A DNA stretch of 39,736 nt from Acetobacteraceae bacterium (GTDB lineage Bacteria > Pseudomonadota > Alphaproteobacteria > Acetobacterales > Acetobacteraceae). The DNA lies in NCBI GenBank assembly GCA_030037175.1, contig JASHRV010000009.1, positions 1-39,736 on the forward strand. Reading direction: 5' to 3'. This document shows, piece by piece, positions 9,302-18,016 of the stretch (its first letter is position 1; the number at the start of each line of letters is the position of its first letter). The translations under genes and the position numbers were made by a program. The notes beneath the pieces are model-generated. The model was given only the letters and a program-made list of their open reading frames with translations, ran no database searches and was not told the DNA's origin.

Positions 9302-11101
9302 CTAAGCTGTCACTTTAAAGAGGTGGGTTATTCTCCTGCACTCATGCGCCATTAATTCAGAGTTGACAAAAAAAATAAGCTCTGCCGCTCTATTCTTTTC
9401 CTCACCGACGCGGGGCAAGAGGGGTTGCAGCAGGAAATCGAATAGGCGCGCCGATAGAAAGGCCTTCGTACACCCGTAGGCGCTGCCTGGATGAATAGTA
9501 AACTGCGCATCGCCCTCGATTGTTACGAATGTCTCGCCAATATACCCGCCAAAAGCCGCCGCACGGTCACTCACCACATCGATGGGCATAGCGAGTTGTG
9601 GGTCCAGCGGCAGCCAGGGAATCCGCCTCCCGCCGGTATGCGGTGCCGATCCCCGGGGATCTGTCCGAATCGCTTCAAAGCCGTACTTGGCCCAGAAGCG
9701 CAGCAGCCGCCGCAACTCACCCGATTCGCGGCCGCCTACATGGGGCCCGTCTGCTCGCCTTATTGCAAGGCGCAATCGATTTTCCTCAGCCGGCGCTAGG
9801 TTCAATCCGAGATAGTGATGTCCCGGCACCTGGAGGATAGTCCCTGCTTCGAGCTTTGTTCCCTCGCGGGAAACGTAGCGGTGAAATGCGTAATTCAGTT
9901 TCGACGAAAGCTCCCCGAGGATCTGGTTCGGGCGCGAGGGCTTCTTTCCGTCGGTTCGAAAAATAGCAATGATCCCGGTGTGCGAGTGAAAATGATCACG
10001 TCGGGGAATGCCCAGCAGATGCGAGGTGGGGCTGCGTTTGCCGTCGGCGATGACGATCAACTGGGGGAAAAATGAACGCACTGTCTGTCGATCAGAACTA
10101 CGAGCAACCACTCGCGCAGCCCCTCGGTCCTCGTCGATACGCTCAATGGAGGTATCATATTGCACGATCCGATCGGGGTCATCCACTGTCACAAGGCGAA
10201 GAATGGCTTTAAAGGCGAGCTCAAGGTCAGCCAAACTAACTTCCAACCTCAACCGCCCAAGAGGAAAAATTCGGCCCTCTTTGAATAGAAAGTCGATTAC
10301 TCCCAGTTCGTCCAGGAGCCTCATGACCGCTTGCGAGCGGATCACGACAATCTGCGGTCGCTTGGCTGCGTTTTCCGGCCGCAGTTCGATGACCGTTGTT
10401 TCGAGGCCTCGGAGGGTCGCCGAAATAGCACGAATCAGACCGGCCGGTCCCGCGCCGATAATCAACACAGAGTGCCGCCGATTTCCCTGACTGCTGGTTC
10501 CGATAGTTTGGAGAAGTTTCAAATCTGCGATACGCTGTCGAAAGCGCCCCTCATGCACTGACTTCGCCTGTGGGATCGGGAGTTGCTCCGGCGAGGGCGC
10601 AATCATCGTGGGCTCGAGGACGGTGGGGGATATAGGCCGGCCACATCGAGCCGCCGCCATTTGAAACAGGTGCTGCTCCAACGCGGGCGCAAGAAGCGGT
10701 CTGAACGGGTTCAGGTCGCGCAGATGGCAGACCTGTTTCAATACGGCGGCAGCGTCTGCTGGATTAAAGGAGCTACCGGCAATGTGGCGAAAAAGCCTTT
10801 CTTGTTCATTCACCAGACTGTCGGCGAGAAACCGACCAAGCCCTCGCTGCAGGTCGTCAGGCGCCTCCTTGCCGGATTCAATTGCTGTGAACTCCGCCAA
10901 GGACAAAGGCTCGCGGGTTATCCGATCGATCGTATCGTCGTGGAGTTCCTGCTCGGAACTTATACGATAGAATGGATTGCTGAACCGGCCCAGGAAATGA
11001 TTCAGCAGAAACCTGCCGTCGTCCTCGAGGATCAAGGGATCGCAAAAAGGAGTCCAATCAGGCACGGTCGTCTCCCAGAGGAAAGTTTGCTTCCCGTTCA
11101 T
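9302..11101 (-). CDS. FAD-dependent monooxygenase (class A-like) with about 200-aa N-terminal extension
   Basis: 'HSVLIIGAGPAGLIRAISATLRGLETTVIELRP' GxGxxG, 'LIVIADGKRSPTSHLLGI' DG motif, 'EGDAQFTIHPGSAYGCTKAF' GD motif; ORF may start at 11143. Confidence 0.8.
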   Translation of the reverse strand: MNGKQTFLWETTVPDWTPFCDPLILEDDGRFLLNHFLGRFSNPFYRISSEQELHDDTIDRITREPLSLAEFTAIESGKEAPDDLQRGLGRFLADSLVNEQERLFRHIAGSSFNPADAAAVLKQVCHLRDLNPFRPLLAPALEQHLFQMAAARCGRPISPTVLEPTMIAPSPEQLPIPQAKSVHEGRFRQRIADLKLLQTIGTSSQGNRRHSVLIIGAGPAGLIRAISATLRGLETTVIELRPENAAKRPQIVVIRSQAVMRLLDELGVIDFLFKEGRIFPLGRLRLEVSLADLELAFKAILRLVTVDDPDRIVQYDTSIERIDEDRGAARVVARSSDRQTVRSFFPQLIVIADGKRSPTSHLLGIPRRDHFHSHTGIIAIFRTDGKKPSRPNQILGELSSKLNYAFHRYVSREGTKLEAGTILQVPGHHYLGLNLAPAEENRLRLAIRRADGPHVGGRESGELRRLLRFWAKYGFEAIRTDPRGSAPHTGGRRIPWLPLDPQLAMPIDVVSDRAAAFGGYIGETFVTIEGDAQFTIHPGSAYGCTKAFLSARLFDFLLQPLLPRVGEEKNRAAELIFFVNSELMAHECRRITHLFKVTA

Positions 11102-11106
11102 GATTG

Positions 11107-11520
11107 TCAAATCGGCAATTTTGGGTCCCACGCAATCTCCCACAAATGCTCGTCAGGATCGGCAAAGAACCCGGCATATCCGCCCCAATCAGTAGCCATT
11201 GCAGGCTTGGCGATCCTGCCGCCGGCAGCAACCGCCGCTGCAAGAGTTTGATCGACGAGCGCCGGTTTCTCGACGTGATGCGCCAACACCATAGGGGATC
11301 GTCCGAATAGCTCGATGGGAACTCTAATATCGATTGACAGGAGTTCAATCGGGAAAAGCGCCAGCCAAAGGCCACGTAGAGGAAAGTAGGCGATCAATTC
11401 GTTGCTCAGGGCGGAAAGGTCGAAACCCAGGCCGTCACGATAGAACACCGTCGAGCGGCGCAAATCGCGGACACCGAGGGTGAGGATGCTGAGGCGGGGC
11501 TGCATGACTATGCGGGGCAT
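11107..11520 (-). CDS. VOC/glyoxalase superfamily protein
   Basis: 'LSILTLGVRDLRRSTVFYRDGLGFDLS' and 'GGYAGFFADPDEHLWEIAWDP'; stop lies 5 nt from the monooxygenase ATG. Confidence 0.82.
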   Translation of the reverse strand: MPRIVMQPRLSILTLGVRDLRRSTVFYRDGLGFDLSALSNELIAYFPLRGLWLALFPIELLSIDIRVPIELFGRSPMVLAHHVEKPALVDQTLAAAVAAGGRIAKPAMATDWGGYAGFFADPDEHLWEIAWDPKLPI

Positions 11521-11579
11521 TGTGCTGTTAACATTGGGCGGGCACCATGGTGCCAGAGAGGAAACAATAATTCGCAAAT

Positions 11580-11606
11580 TAAACCATATGGCCGAACGCA
11601 CGTCTT
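11580..11606 (-). repeat. Partial IS-end-like repeat, copy D
   Basis: GCCGAACGCACGTCT shared exactly with copy C. Confidence 0.35.
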
Positions 11607-11744
11607 CCTTCATCGGGCGTTGATGCGACGAGCTTCCAGGCAGTGGGGCGGGTGGCCCTGCTGCCGGCCGACCGTCACACTTTCCAGCGTGCGCTTTGAG
11701 CGCCGCGCCCGCCCGCCGCCACCCCATTCCGAAGGCCCGCCACC

Positions 11745-12553
11745 GCACCGGGGGGCCAGGCTTGGCATTCGGATGCGAAGATCGAGGTGGTGCCGATCCT
11801 GCGGCTCGTCTTCCGTTTTGCTTTGCCCCAGGCTGAGGGCTTCGCCATCGGCGTGCTGTGATTGCTCGGGCAGGAGTTGCGCGTTCCAGACCATGCCACA
11901 TTGAGCCGAGGCAGCCGCGGCGTCGCGGGCCGAAGGCACCGGGCCGTATCGAACGGTTCAATGCACTTGGTGATCGACAGCAAGGGGTTGAAGCTGTCCC
12001 TACAAGGCGTGTGGGATGCACAGAAGCACGGCCGGTCACTCCGGTCCTGGCGTAAGGCCGCACACGCCGGCACCAGCAAGATCGTCGCCTCCACGCTCAC
12101 CAACAATGCCGGGGATGACGCGGGCGAAGTGCCGGCGTTGCTCGAACAGGTGGAAGGTAAGATCGCGAGCCTGGCAGCGGCGGGGCGTATGATGGCGAAC
12201 CTGTCTACCAAGCCGTCGCGAGCCATCAGCCCGGTTTTTCACCCTAGGTCATTATCCCTCCGCGTACGTCAGCGCTCATGGGCACGGAAGACGCCCATGA
12301 GCAGAGTCGACCCGACCGGCACATTCAAATCATTGCCGACGAGTCATTGCCGAGAGGGCCGCATGGCCTGCCAGAGGCAACCGCCTGCGGCGAACGCGCA
12401 GTCGCAGAGACGGCAATGTATACAAGGCGATCATCGGTCCTAAGCTCCGCGCTTGCAGCTTACCCGGCGCAGCCGCGCGGAACCCTGATCGCTATCGAGG
12501 CGCTCAATCCTATGACCCGCGTCGCGAAACCGGTTTCAGTCCGCGTTGCGTGA
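11745..12553 (+). pseudogene. Decayed IS5-family transposase
   Basis: Across frames: 'AKIEVVPILRLVFRFALPQAEGFAIGVL', 'LLGQELRVPDHATLSR', 'MHLVIDSKGLKL', 'WDAQKHGRSLRSWRK', 'IVASTLTNNAGDDAGEVPALLEQ', 'YKAIIGPKLRA', 'RGTLIAIEALNPMTRVAKPVSVRVA'; several frame shifts. Confidence 0.8.
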
Positions 12554-12639
12554 GGTGCGTCCGCTCACGAACCCAACTGCGAACTCACTGACCTCCGTGC
12601 ACCGGCGCCGACGAGAACGGGATTGCATCGCCTTCGGAT

Positions 12640-13497
12640 TCATTCTTCCCGGCCGGTGGCGATGATCACCTCCGCGCCGGCATCGCTCAGAGCCTGCGCC
12701 AGCTCCGGCGGGGGCGGCTTATCGCTGATCAGAGTGTGCCTCGGGCCGAGCGGCGCGATATGGGCGAAGGCGTTGTGATCGAACTTGCTGGCGTCGGCGA
12801 GCACGATCGCGCGCCGCGAGGCGGCCATCATGGCGGCGATCATCGACGCCTCCGCGAGCAATGTGGTCGAGAGGCCGGCCGGCGAAATCCCCCCGACACC
12901 GATCACCGCGGTGTCGGCATGGATGCTGCCGGTGCCGGCGAAGGCGACCGGACCCAACGTGACCTGCGATTCTGTGCGCACCTGGCCGCCGAGCAGATAA
13001 ACATCGCGCACCGCACCCGGTGCGAGGATCGCGGGCAGGCTCAGATTGTTGGTGACGACGGTGAGCCCGCTCACGCTCCCGAGCTCGCGTGCAAAAGCAA
13101 GCGTGGTCGAGCCGCCATTGATGACCAGCGTCTCGCCGCTCGCGATCAGGCGCGCCGCGGCGCGCGCGATCCGCGCCTTGGCCTCATGGTTGGCGTTCAG
13201 CCGCGCGGTGAAGGGTGCGTCCGCGCCGACCAGCGGCTCCGCCGCAACGGCGCCGCCATGGGTGCGGCTAAGCAGGCCGCGGCGCGAGAGGAGTTCGAGA
13301 TCCCGCCGGATCGTGTCGGGCGAGACCTGGAATCGCTGGCAGAGCTCGAGAACCGTGGCCTGGCCGTGCTCGCGCACGTGCCGGATCAGCGCGGTGCGGC
13401 GGCTGGCGGGCAGGGCGAAATTGGCGGCTTCCGGGGCGGTTTCCGGTGGCGGGGCGGCTTCGCTGGGCGATTCCAGCGCGTGGATATGCGTGTTCAT
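12640..13497 (-). CDS. DeoR-family transcriptional regulator
   Basis: 'RRTALIRHVREHGQATVLELCQRFQVSPDTIRRDLELLSRRGLLSRTHGGAV' HTH, then DeoR sensor domain 'VINGGSTTLAFARELG'. Confidence 0.92.
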   Translation of the reverse strand: MNTHIHALESPSEAAPPPETAPEAANFALPASRRTALIRHVREHGQATVLELCQRFQVSPDTIRRDLELLSRRGLLSRTHGGAVAAEPLVGADAPFTARLNANHEAKARIARAAARLIASGETLVINGGSTTLAFARELGSVSGLTVVTNNLSLPAILAPGAVRDVYLLGGQVRTESQVTLGPVAFAGTGSIHADTAVIGVGGISPAGLSTTLLAEASMIAAMMAASRRAIVLADASKFDHNAFAHIAPLGPRHTLISDKPPPPELAQALSDAGAEVIIATGREE

Positions 13498-13543
13498 GCT
13501 TGACTATCGACCAGAGCTAGCCCTATTGTCAATAGACATGCTT

Positions 13544-13587
13544 AAAAACGCATAATACCGCAAAAGACGGCAAGCCTCAAAACGCAA
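13544..13587. promoter_or_regulatory. Candidate DeoR-type operator repeats
   Basis: Direct repeats AAAACGCA at 13545-13552 and 13579-13586 with CAAAAGACG at 13561-13569, in the divergent DeoR/SBP intergenic region. Confidence 0.45.
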
Positions 13588-13601
13588 CCAAGGTGGGTCG
13601 A

Positions 13602-14921
13602 ATGTCCAAGATAGACTCCAGCAATCGGGCCGGATCGCGGCTTCCAGCCGGGTCGTGCCCGGGCCGGCGCGCCTTCCTCGGCGGCGCCCTCGGCACCGCT
13701 GCCGCCTTCGGGGCCACGCGCCGCGCCCGCGGCGCCTCGCGCACCGAGATCACCTTCGCCAGCGCGAAATTCTTCGGCAAGGAGACCGTGGCGCAGGTCG
13801 TCGAGGCCTACAACGCGAGCCAGGGCCGCGTGCACGTCACCTATGTCGAGCTGCCGCCGCCGAGCGAATCGACGGAAGTGCATCAGCTCCTGGTCCAGCA
13901 GCTCGCGCGCCAAACCGGCTCGCCCGATGTCTTCACCCAGGACGTGATCTGGATCGCCGAATTCGCAGGTGCGGGCTGGGCATTGCCGCTCGATCAGGAG
14001 CTCGGCGCGGATGTGCGCAAGCAGTATTTCCCCGGTGTCGTCCAGGCCTGCACCTGGGGCGGAAAGCTGACCGCTCTGCCCTGGTTCATCGATTCCGGCA
14101 TGCTCTACTACCGCACCGATCTGCTCGGCGGCGCTGCGGTGCCCGAAACCTGGGACGAGCTCGTCTCGATCGCGCAATCGGTCGAGAAATCGGGCCGCGC
14201 GCGGTTCGGCTTCCTCTGGCAGGGCAAGCAGGCGGAGGTGCTCGTCTGCGACCTGGTCGAGTTCATCGCCTCCAACGGCGGCGCGATCCTCGCGCCGGAC
14301 GGCAAGACCGTCCTGATCGACGACGAAAAATCCGTTCAGGCCGTGCAGTTCATGCGCGACACGATCACGCGCTACAAGATCAGCCCGCAGGACGTGCTGA
14401 GCTGGGACGAGGAGCCTTCGCGCCGGCCCTTCACCGGCGGGCAGGCCGCTTTTCTACGCAACTGGTCCTATGTCTATACGATCGCGCAGGACCCCAAGGC
14501 ATCCTCGGTCGTGGGCAAGGTCGGCGTGGCACCGCTGCCGCATTTCCCGGGCGGGCGCAGCGCGGCCTGCCTTGGCGGCTATCAGTACGGGGTCAATGCC
14601 TCGACCAAGAACCGCGACGCGGCCATCGACTTCGTGAGCTGGATGTCCTCGCCGGCAACGCAGCTTCATTTCGCAACCGAGCTTGGCCTTGCCCCGACGC
14701 GGCCGGATGTCTTCGACGAGCCCAGGCTGGCCGAGAGCCAGCCCTTCATGCAGAAGCTGAAACCCGTGTTCCTCGGCGCGACGCCCCGCCCGGTGACGCC
14801 GAAATATGCCCAGGTGACGCTCGTGCTGCAGTCCTCCGTCTCGCGCGCGCTCGCCGATGGAAACGTGAAGCAGGCACTGGCCGGTGCAAAGGATCGAATC
14901 AGCGCCATTGTGGCCACGTGA
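13602..14921 (+). CDS. Sugar ABC transporter substrate-binding protein
   Basis: Tat-like N-terminus 'CPGRRAFLGGALGTAAAFG', 'LYYRTDLLGGAAVPETWDELVSIAQ', 'GGYQYGVNASTKNRDAAIDFVSWMSSP'; RBS AAGGTGG before ATG 13602. Confidence 0.92.
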   Translation: MSKIDSSNRAGSRLPAGSCPGRRAFLGGALGTAAAFGATRRARGASRTEITFASAKFFGKETVAQVVEAYNASQGRVHVTYVELPPPSESTEVHQLLVQQLARQTGSPDVFTQDVIWIAEFAGAGWALPLDQELGADVRKQYFPGVVQACTWGGKLTALPWFIDSGMLYYRTDLLGGAAVPETWDELVSIAQSVEKSGRARFGFLWQGKQAEVLVCDLVEFIASNGGAILAPDGKTVLIDDEKSVQAVQFMRDTITRYKISPQDVLSWDEEPSRRPFTGGQAAFLRNWSYVYTIAQDPKASSVVGKVGVAPLPHFPGGRSAACLGGYQYGVNASTKNRDAAIDFVSWMSSPATQLHFATELGLAPTRPDVFDEPRLAESQPFMQKLKPVFLGATPRPVTPKYAQVTLVLQSSVSRALADGNVKQALAGAKDRISAIVAT

Positions 14922-14943
14922 GCGACCGTGAGAGCAGGCGTCC

Positions 14944-15891
14944 GTGAGCAGGACCGTCGCCGTCGACGGCGTCCAACACGCAGCACAACCTTCCTTCGCC
15001 TTGGTCGGGGCCGGGCGGATCGATTTCGCGCCGCTGCTGCTTCTGCTGCCGACCGCGATTTCGCTCGGTTCCGTCTCTCTCTATCCGATCCTCGACGGGC
15101 TCTGGCTCTCTTTTCACAACACCACGCTCGCGACCCGGGAAAACCGCTTCGTCGGCTGGCTCAATTACCGGCTGCTGGCCACCGATCCTGACTTTTGGAG
15201 CGCATGGCGGCACACGCTCGAATTCACCGCGATCTCCACTCTCGCGGAGACCGTGATCGGGCTCGGCATGGCGCTGCTTCTGGTCGAATGGTTTGCCGGG
15301 CGCGGCTTCGTGCGCGCGGCGATGCTGATCCCCTGGGCGATGCCGACCGTGGTCACCTCCAAGATGTTCGGCTGGCTCTTCGACGGCCAGAACGGGCTGG
15401 TCAACTGGGTGCTCCGCTCCCTGCACCTGATCGGCGGCAATATCGACTGGTACGGCTCGCCAAATACGGCGCTCGGCACGATCATCGTCGCCGATGTGTG
15501 GAAAACGGCACCGTTCATGGCGCTGCTTCTGATGGCGGGATTGCAGACAATTCCGGGTTCTCTGCTGGAGGCGGCCCGCATCGACGGCGCCGGAGCGTGG
15601 CAGACATTCTGGCGCGTGCGCCTGCCGATGCTGGCACCGATATTGCTGATCGCGGCGATGTTCCGCGCGCTCGATGCCTTCCGGATCTTCGATCTCGTCT
15701 ATGTGCTGACCGGCGGCGGCCCGGCGGACTCGACCGAGGTGCTCTCCACCCTCACCTACAAGACGTTGTTTTCCGCGCTCGAATTCGGCTACGGCTCGGC
15801 GCTCTCGACGGCGATGTTCGCAACCGAGGCGCTGATCGCGCTCGGCTTCGGCATCGTGATCGTGCGCAGCATGCGCCGGCAGGGACGTTGA
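14944..15891 (+). CDS. Sugar ABC transporter permease, MalF-like
   Basis: Transmembrane protein with EAA loop 'LLEAARIDGAGAWQTFWRVRLPMLAP'. Confidence 0.92.
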   Translation: MSRTVAVDGVQHAAQPSFALVGAGRIDFAPLLLLLPTAISLGSVSLYPILDGLWLSFHNTTLATRENRFVGWLNYRLLATDPDFWSAWRHTLEFTAISTLAETVIGLGMALLLVEWFAGRGFVRAAMLIPWAMPTVVTSKMFGWLFDGQNGLVNWVLRSLHLIGGNIDWYGSPNTALGTIIVADVWKTAPFMALLLMAGLQTIPGSLLEAARIDGAGAWQTFWRVRLPMLAPILLIAAMFRALDAFRIFDLVYVLTGGGPADSTEVLSTLTYKTLFSALEFGYGSALSTAMFATEALIALGFGIVIVRSMRRQGR

Positions 15892-15893
15892 GG

Positions 15894-16739
15894 ATGGCGG
15901 CGGTCGGACAGAGGCGGACCGCAGGCCAGAGCGCGGTCTTCTTCGCCGGCGCGGCGGCGATCGTGCTCTGGTCCGCCGGTCCCTTCCTCTGGCAGCTCTC
16001 CACTTCGTTTCAGCTCGACCGCGCCCTGGTGAGCTCCACGCCGAGCCTCATTCCCCATCCCTTCATCCTCCAGCATTTCTACAACATCTTCGCCGTCAAG
16101 CACTTCCAGCTCTACGTCCTCAACTCGACCATCGTCGCGCTCGCGACGACATTCCTCTGCCTCGCCTTCGGTGCCATGGCCGCCTATGCGCTCTCGCGGC
16201 TGAAGCTGCGCCGGCGCTTCGGCCTGCTCGGATTCATCCTCTCCGTCTCGATGTTTCCGCAGATCGCGATCGTCGGGCCGCTCTATCTCCTGGCCTCGAC
16301 GCTCGGCCTGCTCGACACGTACGAGGTGCTGGTGATCATCTATCTCGCGCTCGGCCTGCCGCTCGTGATCTGGGTCCTGTTCGGCTATTTCCAGACCATT
16401 CCGGAGGATCTCGACGAAGCGGCGCGGATAGACGGCGCCGGCCCGTTCCGCATCCTGCTCTTCATCATCATTCCGCTTTCGGTTCCGTGCCTCGTCACGA
16501 CCGGCCTCCTCGCCTTCATCGCGGCGTGGAACGAATTCATGTTCGCCCTCGCGCTCACCTCGACCATCGCGCATCAGACCGTCCCGGTCGGGATCGCGAA
16601 CTTCACCAACCTCTATTACGTCCCCTGGGGAGACATCGCGGCCGCGTCGGTGGTCGTGACCCTGCCGCTCGTGCTGCTCGTTCTGTTCTTCCAACGCCGG
16701 ATCATCGAGGGCCTGACCCAGGGCGCGGTGAAGGAATGA
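15894..16739 (+). CDS. Sugar ABC transporter permease, MalG-like
   Basis: EAA loop 'DLDEAARIDGAGPFRILLFIIIPLSVPCLVT'; 'AYALSRLKLRRR'; start ATG 15894. Confidence 0.92.
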   Translation: MAAVGQRRTAGQSAVFFAGAAAIVLWSAGPFLWQLSTSFQLDRALVSSTPSLIPHPFILQHFYNIFAVKHFQLYVLNSTIVALATTFLCLAFGAMAAYALSRLKLRRRFGLLGFILSVSMFPQIAIVGPLYLLASTLGLLDTYEVLVIIYLALGLPLVIWVLFGYFQTIPEDLDEAARIDGAGPFRILLFIIIPLSVPCLVTTGLLAFIAAWNEFMFALALTSTIAHQTVPVGIANFTNLYYVPWGDIAAASVVVTLPLVLLVLFFQRRIIEGLTQGAVKE

Positions 16740-17998
16740 GGCCATTTGTCGAGCCCGACTGGCCCCAGGCCTATCTCGAATCCGCCGCACGCCTCACTCG
16801 CGTGGCCGCTAAATCGCGGCTCATCCTCTGCGGATGCTGCGCCTGCATCGACAGGCTCGTCACGCTTAACGAGGCAGTGCCGGTGCTGCTCGCCGCTCGC
16901 GCGCCCGGTGCCATCCGTCTCGGGCACGAGTTGCTGCGCCGCGCCGAGGCCGGAATCGGTGGCGAGATTCTCTCTCATTCGGCCGAGGCGCTCACGCTGC
17001 TCGAGCGGCTCGACGGCAGGCGAGGCCTTGGCGGCACGGCCGCCCAGGCGGCATATGCGCTCGCTCAGCTTGGCGCGCCCGTGCTGCTTGCGCTGCAGGA
17101 CAGGACCGCGGAGCAGATCGCCCTGCTTCATCCCGACATCCTGATCGCGACCGAAGACGGGCTCGCGTGCGCGAGTGCGCTGAAGCCGCTTCGGGCGAGC
17201 GGCAAGGCGCCGCACCTCATCGTCGAATATGTTCAAGGCCGCGCTGTGGCCGGAATCGTCCCACCGCGCTCGACCCGCGTCATCGTCCGCTTCGCCGATG
17301 ACGGCATGGATCGCGATCCCCTTTTCATAAGCGGCAGCCGTCATCTCGCCCGCGAAGCCGCGTGCGGCATCCTCGCCGGATTCAACGCGATTCCGCCGCA
17401 CGCGCTCAACGCAACGCTCGCCGAGGCGGCGGACATCGCCGCGCGCTGGCTGAGCGCCGGCCTCGCCCCCATCCATGTCGAGCTCGGTGATTTTCCGAAC
17501 CTCTCCGATCGGCAGGCGGTCTTCGCCGCCCTCACCGGCCGCTTCACCTCGCTCGGGATGAACCACAACGAGCTCCTCTCGCTGTTGCCCGGAAACGCGC
17601 CGGTCCGCGCCAAGGCGAGATATCTGGCCGAAACGCTGGGCGCGGAGCGCGTCAGCATCCATGCCGACGACTGGGCGCTTTCGGTCACACACGGCGATCC
17701 CTGGCGCGAGCAGCAGGCGCTCCTCGCCGGCTGCCTGCTCGCGGCGAGCCGCGCCGCGCACGGGCGGCCCACGGTGCCGGATTCGGTGCCCGCAGGCGCG
17801 CGCTTTTACCTGCCGCATCCCGCCTTCGCCGAGGAAGATGGCTGGTACGCCGTCTCCTGCCCCGCCCCCTTTCTGCCGAGACCGGCCAGCACGATCGGTC
17901 TCGGCGACACGTTCGTTGCCGGAACGATGCTGATGCTCGGCCGCGCGCGCGACGAGCACGGATCCGATCCGCGGCGAGCTTCCGACAACAGCGCCTGA
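16736..17998 (+). CDS. ADP-dependent phosphofructokinase/glucokinase-family sugar kinase
   Basis: 'GGTAAQAAYALAQLG', 'PIHVELGDF' (HxE), 'LGMNHNELLSLL' (NxxE), 'TIGLGDTFVAG' (GxGD); ATGA overlap with permease. Confidence 0.8.
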   Translation: MRPFVEPDWPQAYLESAARLTRVAAKSRLILCGCCACIDRLVTLNEAVPVLLAARAPGAIRLGHELLRRAEAGIGGEILSHSAEALTLLERLDGRRGLGGTAAQAAYALAQLGAPVLLALQDRTAEQIALLHPDILIATEDGLACASALKPLRASGKAPHLIVEYVQGRAVAGIVPPRSTRVIVRFADDGMDRDPLFISGSRHLAREAACGILAGFNAIPPHALNATLAEAADIAARWLSAGLAPIHVELGDFPNLSDRQAVFAALTGRFTSLGMNHNELLSLLPGNAPVRAKARYLAETLGAERVSIHADDWALSVTHGDPWREQQALLAGCLLAASRAAHGRPTVPDSVPAGARFYLPHPAFAEEDGWYAVSCPAPFLPRPASTIGLGDTFVAGTMLMLGRARDEHGSDPRRASDNSA

Positions 17999-18016
17999 CA
18001 GGAGATCAAACGAGCG

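Noticed and set aside
11107-12063. 318-aa minus ORF as one long protein
   Set aside because: Only the last about 132-137 aa is VOC-like; upstream part reads through the transposase remnant and lacks domain features.
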